Assembly (NCBI RefSeq): GCF_901000735.1 | Contig: NC_081543.1 | Location: 25,997,515 to 26,061,514, forward strand | Direction: 5' to 3' | DNA length: 64,000 bases | From: Corylus avellana | Lineage: Eukaryota > Streptophyta > Magnoliopsida > Fagales > Betulaceae | Shown here: piece by piece, positions 32,811-43,472 of the stretch | Layout: every line of letters starts with the position of its first letter | How positions within the stretch are numbered: the first letter of the stretch is position 1 | The notes under the pieces: generated by a model | What the model saw: the letters and a program-made list of their open reading frames with translations, nothing else | The model's database searches: none | What the model was told of the DNA's origin: nothing | Made by a program: the position numbers and the translations under genes

Positions 32811-34849
32811 ATGTGATGTGATGCAAAATTTCAGACAGGGAGTGTATTACTATTACAATCTATTTCAGTCCTTTACTTCTTTAAGTCTGTAATTTGAACA
32901 CGTCATTTTTGGTTTAAGTCTCCCTTTGCTTATTAAGTCTGTATTTTGATAACTATGTTTTATTTTGAAATGTTTGGATTCAGTCTCCCTTTGCTTATTA
33001 AGTCTGTATTTTGATAACTATGTTTTATTTTGAAATGTTTAAGTGCCAATGTGCCATATTGTACTTTTGTTGGAAACTCTCTTGATCATTTGAGCATGTT
33101 GAGGTAATATATTTCTTCCTTGTTCATTTAATTGTTTTCATTTTGTAGCAAAAATTTTATTTGAAAATTTGATTATTTGAACCTCCCTTGACTCGTTTAT
33201 TAAAGGTCAAAGACTTTGTGTCTTTGACTAACTAAATGCAAGGGAGTAAAAATTTGCTAACAATATTTTTGGTTTGTTTGTGTTTGCAGTGATTATTCAT
33301 TCATTGGGTCCTTGTCTCCGCTTTTAAGAAACTCTGTTAAAAGCTGCCACATTTTCATATGCTTGTTACTAGTTTGGTATTTTTAAGTTGTTGCATTTAA
33401 AATACTTGAAAATCTCTAAAAAATGTGCTTATAAATATCATATTTATTTCTTTATGCTACTGAGTTGAGATTAGTTGGGATACACATCATACACTGGTTT
33501 ATGCAATTATGCAACTATGCTTATGATTCTGTGGTTGCTATTTGTTGAGGTTAGTTGTGATACACTAGTTTATAACTTTATGCTACTACTATATGTTTGT
33601 GGCTTGTGACTCAATTTCTAATTTGTTTTATGCTGCTGCTATTTGTTGAGATTACTTGTTTTTTTCAATTTGAAGTTGCTTGATTTGTAAGGCCCTAATA
33701 TAATTGTCTAAGCTTGTAATTTTAGGTGTTTTTAATTTCTGCTTTAATGCTATTGTAATTTGTAAGTTATGTTTGTCCTGAATTTTACATTGGTAGTATT
33801 TGACAATTTGTCTTGGATATAACTTGTTATAGCGAATCTTACCTGATTTGTAATTGGCATTTGGACTTACCTGATTTGTAATTGGCAGTTGGAATTAACT
33901 TGGAAAATTACCTCATGCACTGGTTTATGCTACTGCTTCTGCTATATGTTTGTGGCTTGTGACTCAATTTCTAATTTGTTTTATGTTGCTGCTATCTGTT
34001 GAGATTACTTGTTTTTTTCAATTTGAAGTTACTTGATTTGTAAGGCCCTAATATAATTGTCTAAGCTTGTAATTTTAGGTGTTTTTAATTTCTGCTTTAA
34101 TGCTATTGTAATTTGTAAGTTATATTTGTCCTGAATTTTACATTGGTAGTATTTTACATGGAGTGCAGTGTGGGTGTGGGTCACGGTCAAGCTGGTCAGT
34201 GTCAACTGCAAGTGGAACACATCACACATACTGTTTCCTGATATCCTCATTTTCCAATGTTTAATTTTATGTGCACTTACTCATCTGAGCTTTGAATACT
34301 TACTAATTACTCCAATCTTAAGTGATAAAACTCCATTGACATCTTGCAAGGGAGTTAAAAACATTTAACACATTTCTTTTCTTCATTCAATGCAGTGTGG
34401 ACAGTGGACTAGTGTGGATAGTTGGTGGCCAGAATGAAGAGTAGTCTCTTTAGATGAATTTTGGCTTTTGGTCATTTGACTCATTTCAGTCATTTATAAT
34501 TTCTTCAATTTGATTTGTAATTCTTCTATTTGTAGATTAATTTGTTTTCTTCAATTTGAAGTTGCTTGATTTGTAAGGCCCTAATATAATTGTCTCAACT
34601 TGTAATTTTAGGTGTTTTAAATTTCTCCTTTAATGCTATTATAATTTGTAAGTTATATTTGTCCTGAATTTTACATTGGTAGTATTTGACAATTTGTCTT
34701 GGATATAACTTGTTATAGTGAATCTTACCTGATTTGTAATTGGCATTTGGAATTACCTGATTTGTAAATTGTAATTGGCAGTTGGAATTAACTTGGAAAA
34801 TTTTGGAATTGTAAATGTGTTTGAATATAATTCTTGATTGTTGTAACGA
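32811..34849. repeat. Repeated AT-rich 3' region of the hAT
   Basis: A segment with CTTGATTTGTAAGGCCCTAA, TAATTTTAGGTGTTTT and CTGAATTTTACATTGGTAGT occurs three times (about 33655-33890, 34010-34160, 34545-34790). TTTGCTTATTAAGTCTGTAT occurs twice near 32930 and 32988. I see no open frame with domain content. This is 3' non-coding transposon sequence. Confidence 0.75.
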
Positions 34850-35182
34850 CCCTTAAACGGGCCGAGCTACCCGTTTAAGGCTCGAAAGGCTTTCTAGACG
34901 AGCTCAAGTTCAGGCTCGGGGTCAATTTCGCACTCTTCAAAATTATGTCTCTATCTCGAGCTCGAGTCGAGTCGAGCTAATCGAGGGCTCGACTCGGCTC
35001 GCATATTCCCATGACCGATCCCGAGTACGATCCTGAGCGTGTCATATTCCTTAACAAGTCGGTCTTGAGCCGGGGTTTACAAGCTCGGCTCAAGCTCGAG
35101 ACCGGCTCGATTCTTGGTCTGTTTGAATGAGCTGGTCCGAGTTTGCCAAAGCTCGGATCGGCTCGGCTCATTTACAGGCCTA
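34850..35182. promoter_or_regulatory. Right subterminal repeat region of the hAT
   Basis: The words GAGCTCG, GCTCGAG, GCTCGGC and CGAGTCGAG recur densely up to the terminal repeat, mirroring the left end. ACGGGCCGAGCTACCCGTT near 34858 is itself a short inverted repeat. Confidence 0.7.
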
Positions 35183-36268
35183 GTTTCTGCTCTGTGGAGG
35201 GCTCTACTAGAATAGTACATAGGTCCCTACACCCTGCTTCCTCTCTAACCAGGGCGGAACTCACCGCAGATGGTGAAACCACCAAGTAAAGGTAGAGTGG
35301 TTCTCCCTCCTGAGGTCTACTGAGGAGTGATGGACTTGAAAAATACGCCTTCAGTTGCTTGAAGGCCTCATCACACTCTTTCCCCCAAAGAAAAGCCTTT
35401 CGTAGAATTTTGAAGAAAGGCAAGCACTTGTCAGTCACTCTTGATATGAACCTGTTGAGAGCCGCGACGCGTCCCGTGAGCTGTTGGAGTTGCTTGGTGT
35501 TGGTTGGGGGTCGCATATCCAATATTGCTTGGATTTTCTATGGGTTCGCCTTAATCCCTCTCTGGGACACTATGAATCCCAAGAACTTCCCTTCAAAGAC
35601 CCCAAAGGCACACTTAGCCAGGTTCAGCTGCATACAATAATTCCTCAGAGCTTGAAAATTTTCCTCGAGGTCTATCTCATGGCAGGTCACCTGTTTGCTC
35701 CTCACTAGCATGTCGTGTAAATACACCTCAACGTTTCTTCCCACTTGGTCCCTGAACATGTAAGTCGCTCTAACATTCTTGAGTCCAAACGGCATGACTC
35801 TGTAACATTACAGCCCGTGGTCCGTAATGAATGTCATCTTCTCCTCATCCAAATTATCCATCTGAATTTGGCTATACCCTAAGAATGCATCCAGGAAACT
35901 GAGCGACTCAGGGCCCGCAGTTGAGTCAACTAGCAAGTCTATTCGGGGCAATGGGAAGCTGTCCTTGGGGTAGGCTTTGTTTAGGTCTGTGAAATCCATG
36001 CACATCCTCCATCTTTCGTCGTGTTTCTTGACCATGACGACGTTGGACACCCAGGAGGAATCTGACATCTCTAATGAACTTCGCTTGCGTTAGTTTCTCA
36101 ACTTCTACCGCTATGGCCTTACTGCGCTCTCCCGATATGAACCTCGGTTTTTGCTTTACTGAAGTGGCAATGGGATATACATTCAACTTGTGGGTGGTTA
36201 CAGCAGGATCAACACCCGGCATGTCTCGATGAGTCCAGGCGAACATGTCTGCACTCTCTAGCAAGAAT
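35183..36268 (-). pseudogene. Tat reverse transcriptase, minus strand
   Basis: Read leftward from 36264: the N-terminal FAWTHRDMPGVDP segment, then (frame from 36068) RWRMCMDFTDLNKAYPKDSFPLP, then (frame from 35795) PFGLKNV. The catalytic box reads YLHDMLV, where active Tat enzymes have YVDDM, so one catalytic Asp is replaced by His. The connection region (KCAFGVFEGKFLGF) and the RNase H start (TNTKQLQQLTGRVAALNRFI) follow to 35183. There the frame is interrupted by the hAT and resumes at 24148. Confidence 0.85.
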
Positions 36269-36544
36269 CATGCAAGGCCAGCCCTTGCTTCGTTGGTCAT
36301 CTGCGATCCCATCTTCACAGTCTTATCTGAGCCGTTGATCGGTACTTCTATTAGATCTTCTGCAGGTTCACCTTGGCACCGCTTGTGCTCATCGTGCACC
36401 TCCATGGCGACCATGAATGCTTCATTTATACGAGGTTCTTTCAGCGTGGCGCTGTAGCAGAGTTGCGCCGCTTCCTGACTGCCTCTGACTACTCCTAAGT
36501 CCTATCACCGAATCGGTAGGGAACTTCATGGCTAAATGGAATGT

Positions 36545-36886
36545 TCACACAACTGCCCTCAACGCATTCAACTTTGTCCTGCCGATGATGGCGTTGTATG
36601 CGGATGGCTTGTTGACAACGATAAAGTCAGCCATAATCATTGCCTGGGTTGATTCAGGTCCTACTGTGAGTGGGAGTACTATTACCCTAACGGGGCGAAC
36701 CCTCTCTCCATCGAACCCTACTAGTGGGGCGTTCATTGGTGAGATTCTTCCTTTGTCTACGGCCATCTTCTCAAAAGAACTCATGTAAAGAATGTCCACG
36801 GAGCTTCTAGTGTCCACAAGGACTTTATGAACATTGTAATTGGAGATGAGTAGGGTTACCACTAGGGCGTCATCATGCGGGGACAC
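36545..36886 (-). pseudogene. Tat aspartic protease with altered active site
   Basis: The 113-codon minus-strand frame has the retropepsin fold signature VHKVLVDTRSSVDILY (residues 19-34) and the closing AIIGRTKLN near residue 101. The catalytic D-T-G is D-T-R (residues 25-27), which predicts an inactive enzyme. It lies between gag and RT in normal order. Confidence 0.85.
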
Positions 36887-37228
36887 GACTCCCTAGATAT
36901 CGTCGTCGATAAAGATGATCGGCTGATTTTCCCTTTTCTGCACTTTCGAGGACCTCGCCACAAAGTAGACCTCTGCTGAAGAAAGACTTCGAGAGTAGTT
37001 CTTTTGGGCCGAACTAAATTCTCCACCTCCTGTGAACCCCCCAGCAATCGTGTTTATATCACCAACTGCTCGATTGTGGACAACAATGAGGTTGTCTGGC
37101 CGCCGTCTACGCATAGCTCCCTGGCGGCCATGGTTTCCTGGATTGCGAGGGGCTGTTCTTCCTCTAAGTCGTCCTCTACATAGCCAAGGTTCTCTGGTCG
37201 CTGGAGTCCTCATGCATTCCTTCGTGGG

Positions 37229-39087
37229 CTACGGACTATGTCTGTTCTCTCGCCGGATGTTCGCCTTCCTGACCTTCTTCAAATCTCTTGTTTCTATTGT
37301 CGCGGCCATGAGCCCATGGCTGGGGCCTCCTGTCCTCCTGCATGCGAGGTCCACCTGCATATTTGGGGGCGCCCGTCTTTGGTCTGCCACAAACCTGGCG
37401 AGTTTGCCGTTCCTAATGAGCTTTTCTATTTCTATCTTCAGCAAGATGCAATATTTTGTGTCGTGGCCGTGATCCCGATGGTATTCACAATATATGCTTA
37501 GGTTTCATTTGTCGGCGGGGCCCGCATGGGCTGAGGATGCCTCCCTTCTGGGATCGCCATGACCTCGCGTAGAACCTCAACTAGGCTGGCGCCGAATGGG
37601 GTGAGATTGGGTTCTCGTGGGACAACCTGCTGCCCCTTGTCGCCCTTTTTTCCTAAATAATCCTTTCTTTGGTGACAAGCTAACTTTAGGGGTGTCCTTT
37701 TTAGGGATCCCTGTCGTGGTCCTTCTCGCCGCTGTCAAGGCCCGTATGGTTTCTTCTCCATTGATATACTCAATTGCCTTCTCCATGAACTCCTGGAGGC
37801 TTGCCAAGGGTTTGCGCGCCACTTCCATGGCCAAAGGGCTCTAGGAGTGGAACCCATTCGAGAGGGCCATTAGTACTAAGTCCCCCGGTGCCGTTGCAAC
37901 CCCAAGCCTTTCTTTCTGGAAGCGCTCCATGTAGTCTTTCAGAGATTCTGAATCTTTCTGTTGTATCATCATCAGGTAGGTGACAGGCATCTTCCGCCTA
38001 TGTGTGGACATGAATTAAGTGAAGAAAAGCCTAGCGAGACCTATGAAATTATCTATAGAGTTCGAGGGGAGGTTGGCGAACCACTCGAGCGCAGATCTGG
38101 CCAAGGTTAAAGGGAAAGCCCTGCAGGCGATCTCATCTGGTATCCCCCGAAGGGCAACATGAGTCCGAAATGACTCGAGATGTTCCATGTGATCGGCAGT
38201 TCCATTGTAAGGAGTAATGGTTGGGACCTTAAACTTGGCGGGCAACGGATGACTCAGCACTCGTTGTGTGAAGGGCAAGTTCGTGCTTTCTAGCACGTCT
38301 TCTATCGCAGTTTGCTTTCCCTTCATCTGGCGAGCCATGGCTCTGCATTCATGTTTTAGCTCACTATACATGGTTCGCCAATCTTCCTGATGCGCCGGGG
38401 GCTCGTGTTGCCTGTTGTGGGCTTGCCCCTCTATCCAGGTTCCACCTTCGCTGCCCATAGGCTCCTTCCACAACTTCTTCCTTTGGAGGGTATCGCTCTT
38501 CGTAGTTCTCATGCTCGTACATCATCCCTTCGCCGTACTCAGGGGCATACTGCATGTCATGGCCAGCAGGCTCGTAGGGCTCCATGTACTCCGAATACCC
38601 CCCAGCGTACTGGTCGTAAGCGCTCTCGTTCTGGTGCTGGCCGCTGTCGTAGAACAGGCTTCCTAGTTTGTCGTGGGGGTGATAGAGACCATAGTCTAGG
38701 TGACCATAGCTATTCTGGTAACTGAGGTCATCCTGAACCCGGTAAGTGTCCCATGGGCCGTAACTACCCTAATCTCCAAAGGTGAAATTGCCGTAATACT
38801 CTCCCCTGGGGGTTGAATCATAGCTGCCACGCTCGCTCTGCCTCTAGTATGCTTCAAGTGTGGCCCCATCATACTCGAGGCCGTGTGAGATCACGGACTC
38901 GCTTTCACTCCAGCTCCAACTGAGAAGTGAGGTAGGTCACTTGGGGGTTGTCGGCTTCAGAGGCTTCGACGTCATCATCGCTCCTGGTTCTAATGGAAGG
39001 TCTGGGTAGGGTGGAACTTGTGTTTGCGGGTGTTACCAATACGAAAGAGTTGGTGGTTTCGGGTTGCACCGATAGTGGTGGGGTCAA
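37229..39087 (-). pseudogene. Tat gag polyprotein, frameshifted
   Basis: The likely N-terminus is the ATG at 39087 (MTPPLSVQPETTNSFV). A Tyr/Gly-rich part follows in broken frames. From 38512 the Retrotrans_gag core is clear (FKVPTITPYNGTADHMEHLESF, then SALEWFANLPSNSI). The piece from 37983 has KDSESLKDYMERFQ. The C-terminus near 37480 has the Tat-type zinc-knuckle-like CEYHRDHGHDTKYC and LKIEIEKLIRNGKL. Frameshifts and stops separate the blocks. It is directly preceded by the primer site and LTR at 39169-39550. Confidence 0.85.
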
Positions 39088-39168
39088 ACCTTCACCAACG
39101 TGGGCGTGATCTCCTGTAACTGACGTATTTGTTTGGTGGAAAAGAGCTACAACACTTTGCCTATCTTT

Positions 39169-39186
39169 CCCACAGACGGCGACAAA
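39169..39186 (-). other. Primer-binding region of the Tat element
   Basis: On the minus strand the sequence is TTTGTCGCCGTCTGTGGG, one or two changes from the common GGCGCCGTCTGTGGG form. It is adjacent to the LTR end. Confidence 0.75.
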
Positions 39187-39187
39187 C

Positions 39188-39550
39188 TATTAACACAGTT
39201 TTCGGTCACCCTGGAGAACCTGGACTATTTTTAAGGTGATGGAGAACACCGGGGTCCTATTTGCAATTGGAGAAATATCTTTTAGGGTAGAATGGTAAAA
39301 GAAATGAGGAAGATGATCATAACCAGAGCTCAACTTTTCAAAGAATCCCCCTCTTTCATTTAGGATGCACATTTTACATATATACATGCATATATATGAC
39401 CACCGCACGTTTTTCATACGTGTACACAGTATAGTATCCTACAAGGGATGGTCGAAATCTTTTGTTTGGTGGTGCAGGGACGTGCGCCTGTCAAGTCGGA
39501 CATCCTTCTCGTACGAACATCCTTGTACTGGAGTGGGGATGGTCTGGCCA
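39188..39550 (-). repeat. 5' LTR of the Tat element (copy T2)
   Basis: The 363-bp LTR begins TGGCCAGACC on the minus strand. It matches 17766-18128 closely, including the shared leader after the primer site. Its outer end abuts LINE ORF1 sequence, so the Tat element inserted into or next to a LINE. Confidence 0.75.
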
Positions 39551-39607
39551 TGCTGTGGGTCCCTCGAGACACGTTTGCTAGGTGAGGGGGGCTCAGGGCG
39601 ACCTGCT

Positions 39608-40105
39608 TCACGAGAGCCCTCGTCTCGCTTCTAGCGGGTTATTTTTCTCTCCCACAACCCGTAAAAATTCTCCCCATCCCATTCCCTTCTCATCTACGTC
39701 AACAACTTCGACTTGTCCAACTAAATTCTCAATTTGACGCCCAATCGCCAAACTCATGCAAGCCAAAGGTAAATTGTGCATTCGGATCCAGAAAGCAGCC
39801 TTCTCGAAATAAATCTTTGATGGGGTCGTAAGCCCATCATAGTCTTCCACCAAGAACAGACTCCCCTCGAAAACACAGGGTCATCCTTCCGAAACACGAT
39901 CTTTATCCCCCGCATTTTCAAATTCCACAAGGAAAAAATTGTCTCCCAAAACTTTGATGGTTAGGGTTCTTGACGGTTTCCATCCCCTGCTTAGCTTGGT
40001 TCTGATGATCTCCTTGCTCACAGCCCGATCTCCTACCAACTTTCCCACCATGCATGATTGCCCATAATGCTGAAATTCGTCCAGATCCTGGTTCTGAACC
40101 TCCAA
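39608..40105 (-). pseudogene. LINE ORF1 fragment (DUF4283)
   Basis: From the ATG at 40105 the frame has QSCMVGKLVGDRAVSKE, LTIKVLGDNFFLVEFENAGDKDRV, then after a frame break near 39870 GSLFLVEDYDGL, AAFWIRMHNLPLACMS and GRQIENLVGQVEVVDVDE. This order is the DUF4283 domain of plant L1 nucleic-acid-binding ORF1. The zinc knuckle and ORF2 that should follow are absent; the frame stops near the Tat LTR. Confidence 0.8.
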
Positions 40106-40470
40106 TACATATCCACGTCAATGCTGTTTTTTTCTTGAGCATAAAAAATAAATAAATAAAAAAAAAATTTTAAAAAAAAAAAACCTTAAAAGTAGTTAAT
40201 AACAAAACGGTCAAAAAATGATAAAGGTCTTGAAAAAGTTTTACTGACCTAAAATCAACACAGATGGAATCGAAAAGTGTTGAACAATGTGTTTTGACTA
40301 AACGGTTATAAATTTATTGTTCATAAAAATTGTTAATAACCAAACGGTCATAACTGATTTTTATTAAGATCACTAGATGAATATTAAAAGAAAAGATAAA
40401 TAGGCTTAAGAGGAAAATGTTTGTAACAAACACACGCACACATTACAACACTATATGCAATTCAATTTAA

Positions 40471-40937
40471 TTATAAGGATTAATTATCTTTTTAGTACTA
40501 CCTAGGTTTTTAGGTTTCTATTTTTTTCCTATTTAAATTTCCATTCGTATAATAAATGGTGTCTGACTTATGGTTAAATATCAGTTTAGTACTTCTGTCG
40601 TCATTCCGTCAGCCAAACAAATTGACTGCAATGGCGGTGGTTTCAGTCACCCTGAGACCACCCCTGTGGCCTGTCTGGGGGTTTTGGCCACCCCTTTTGG
40701 CCACTGGGGGGTGGTTTGGCCATCCCCAAGGGCATTAGGAGTGGTTTGGCTACCCTAGACGGCAACCACCCCATGACAGTCCATTAGTTTGGCTGGCGGA
40801 ATAGTGACGGATGTACTAAATCGGTATTTTACCCATTAGTCAAGTACTATCTGTGATTCAGATTAAAATCTAGATAGAAAAAAAAAATAAAAACATGAAA
40901 ACTTAAGTACTAAAAAAATAATTAACCCTAGTTATAA
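40471..40937. mobile_element. Foldback MITE with GC-rich centre
   Basis: The left arm (GGATTAATTATCTTTTTAGT, then TTTAGTACTTCTGTCGTC, then CCGTCAGCCAAACA) is the reverse complement of the right arm (TTTGGCTGGCGGAATAGTGA, then GTACTAAAAAAATAATTAAC), giving arms of about 140 bases. The centre is G/C-rich with repeated GGGGTGGTTTGGCCA words. There is no coding capacity. Termini TTATAA are tentative. Confidence 0.75.
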
Positions 40938-42393
40938 TCATTATCTTTTTGATGCCATCAAAGGGTAAAGATGGTGTAGGAAAGCAGACAGATTTGCATA
41001 AACAACCAAAAGATTAGTTAGAAATTGGTCGGCAGAAGGCAAGAGAGATTACATCACGTGGTCTTCAATTGTTTCTCTAATGACAAAAGTTCCAAAAAAA
41101 AAAAAAATTAAACGAAGTTCAACGAGCAGATAAACAAACCATGGCCTAAACATGACATGGCCATGGCTTAATTTAAGACTGTAATTGATCTACAACTGTT
41201 TGTTGGTCTTCTCTCCTTCATTTTCAAAAACAGCTTTATCCAAATAAATAGTTTTATTGGAATTCACCGATGTTTGTTACCAACTTAGTTTTCTGTCTTC
41301 TGTTGTTCGTTCTCAAATCAAAAACATTAACAAATAATTCAAAATAAAAAATTAATTCTAAATTTATGTCACATCAGGACAATTTTTTTCAAACAAAAAA
41401 CAAAAAATGCACCCCAAAATACATTAACAAACATGAATTTTTTTATGCGAAATTTTGAGAGCCACAAACAATTGTAGTAGTATTGCAGGTTTGGCGTCTT
41501 GTTTGGCGTCTTGTTTGCCATTTTAGCTTTATATATATAGCTAATTTGTTTTTAATAAGCCTAGGCTTAGATATTAGCAGTTTGCTAACATGGTATCTAA
41601 TATGGAGATTCTTGTGTTTGTTAATGCATGGCTGTTTTGTGTTAAATCATCAATCATTAACACTCTTCCTCACGTGTGGGGTATAATATCAGACAACAAA
41701 AATGGAGGAGGCTAAACTGTAGAGCTAAGGTTCGAATCAGGACATCGGTTTTGATTTCACTATTTATCCTAAAAATTTAGGTTTATAAGAAATAGTAAAT
41801 TTAATCATTTAATTAAAACTTTAATAATAAGATTTGCATGTGAGGAAGGTTAAGACTTAAGCCTATGTTAATTTGCTGCACATAATTGATCTTGTTTTAC
41901 TTGCACTTTAAGAATGACAATAAAAACAGTTTGACTGTCATGTGTTTGACTGTTTGAGAGAAATAAACATTCTAGAATTCAAACATCATATTCATCATAA
42001 CTTGTTTTGTACAGAGGTCTATGACTTACCCATCTGCAACTTGCAGAGACAAGTAGTAGATTATTGGTTCCTCGTACTTCATGTTATAGACCGGTGGGTT
42101 TGTTAACCTCTTGAAAATGTTTCCTAAACCTTTTTCTTTTCAAATAATGGTCCACATATGCTGGATTAATCAAAATTCTTGTAAATGAAAAGAAAAAGAA
42201 GATAAAAATACTAACAAGAAATCACTTCAATTCCAATATTCATTTATTCATTTTCCCTGAAATCTATACACCACTTCCTGTAGTCTGCAACATTGGATTT
42301 CAATAGGAATCCCAATTAAACATATGTCTTAAAACATATCAATTTCATCACCAAAGCATTCAATTTCTCAGCTGTTCCTTCAAGGCTCACAAA
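40938..42393. other. Intergenic AT-rich DNA
   Basis: I see no conserved frame, RNA gene or clear transposon end here. The last ~100 bases (from about 42240) probably hold the 3' untranslated region of the minus-strand gene beginning at 42394. A small duplication GTCTTGTTTGGC lies near 41493. Confidence 0.5.
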
Positions 42394-43472
42394 TCAGCAT
42401 ATGACACAATTGTATTGGTACTGATCTTCTGGATGGGGCATGACATAGTGTGTGGGAGGACAGTAAAATTTCCACGGCTCTTCCTTCTTCTTCTCATCTT
42501 CTTTCTTCTTCTCCTCTTTTGCAGGCCCAACAGTCAAAATTTCTGTGTGCCAATACTTTTTTACCTTTTTCACAATATCCACCGGGTCTACATCACCAAT
42601 TACTGTCATTTTTTGATCCTTCATGTTCATTTCAATTGAATCAATGCCTGCAATAGTCGTTGAACAGGGCAGGAGTAGATAAGTAGCTAGAAAGTGTTTT
42701 GTTTTTTTATTGTCCTTTTTTAACTTTTCAATCAAATCTAAAACTTTCCTTCCCCAGCCCTTATCACCTGAGGTAAGACCAACTGACCAATCACAATATA
42801 AAGTACAACAGGCAAAATTATGCAGGAATATATTCATTATGTCAATCTAGAATTGATTGCTCCAATTGACCACAGATAATTGCAGGCAAAAGAAAGGAAA
42901 TGAAATTTATTATCTGAATCAAAGTAATCTAATTCAGATGGTTGAAATAATCGGCTCTGCTCTTCTGCAAAAGTTGAAATTCTTGAAACAGAAATGAGAC
43001 AACCAAGTCTTTGCCATTAACAAAAAACAGAGGTAGTTTAAATCAGCACCTGAAAGGCTGGAAACTGCTTTCATGGCCTTCTGTTTTTGTTTGTCATCAT
43101 GCAAATTCAGCTTTAACACGACTTTCTGCAACAAAAATAAAGAACTTAGATTCAGAGGTCTTCATTGAAGGGCTAATTTGCAGAGCCATCAGAAAGAGCA
43201 GTGAAAGAAATGATTAAAGAAAACAAATAATTCTGAAATAACAATAGCAAAGCTCAAAAAAAATAATTTTTTTAAAAAAAAAATCTGCAGATAAGTGCCA
43301 TGCAAATTTATGTTATCAAAATTTCAAAACAACCCAGAAGAGATAAATAAAAAAATCCATAAACCCATCAAGGAGCATTGAAAAAGATTAAAGAATTCAA
43401 GGATAGCAAGATTCATAATAAGAAATTAGACTAAGACTATATTTTAGCATGGAGGGGAAACTTCACCTTCAT
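42394..43472 (-). CDS. Heavy-metal-associated domain protein with CaaX end (HIPP-like)
   Basis: Three exons join in frame into 111 aa: 43467-43472 (ATGAAG, only Met-Lys), 43050-43125 and 42394-42647, with GT-AG introns. The protein starts [19 protein letters not shown] and has the HMA ferredoxin-like fold pattern ([15 protein letters not shown], then [21 protein letters not shown]). A charged Lys/Glu linker and a C-terminal NCVIC box for prenylation follow. The metal-binding MxCxxC is replaced by LNLHDD, so metal binding through this loop is not expected. The family is thought to act as membrane-tethered adaptors or metallochaperones; the role here is unknown. From memory, an HMA gene adjoins the orthologous reductase gene in Arabidopsis, so this pair may be old synteny. 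Confidence 0.9.

Larger units (their letters stand above)
24149..35182. mobile_element. 11.0-kb hAT transposon, complete ends
   Basis: The termini are perfect 20-bp inverted repeats (TAGGCCTGTAAATGAGCCGA) flanked by the 8-bp duplication GTTTCTGC, the signature of the hAT superfamily. Inside are GCTCG-rich subterminal regions at both ends, an AT-rich satellite, a BED-finger/hAT transposase gene on the plus strand with a duplicated 5' part, two assembly gaps and repeated AT-rich 3' sequence. The target is the RNase H region of a Tat retrotransposon. The transposase frame is broken, so this copy is probably non-autonomous now, although its clean ends could still be recognised by a related transposase. 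Confidence 0.93.
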
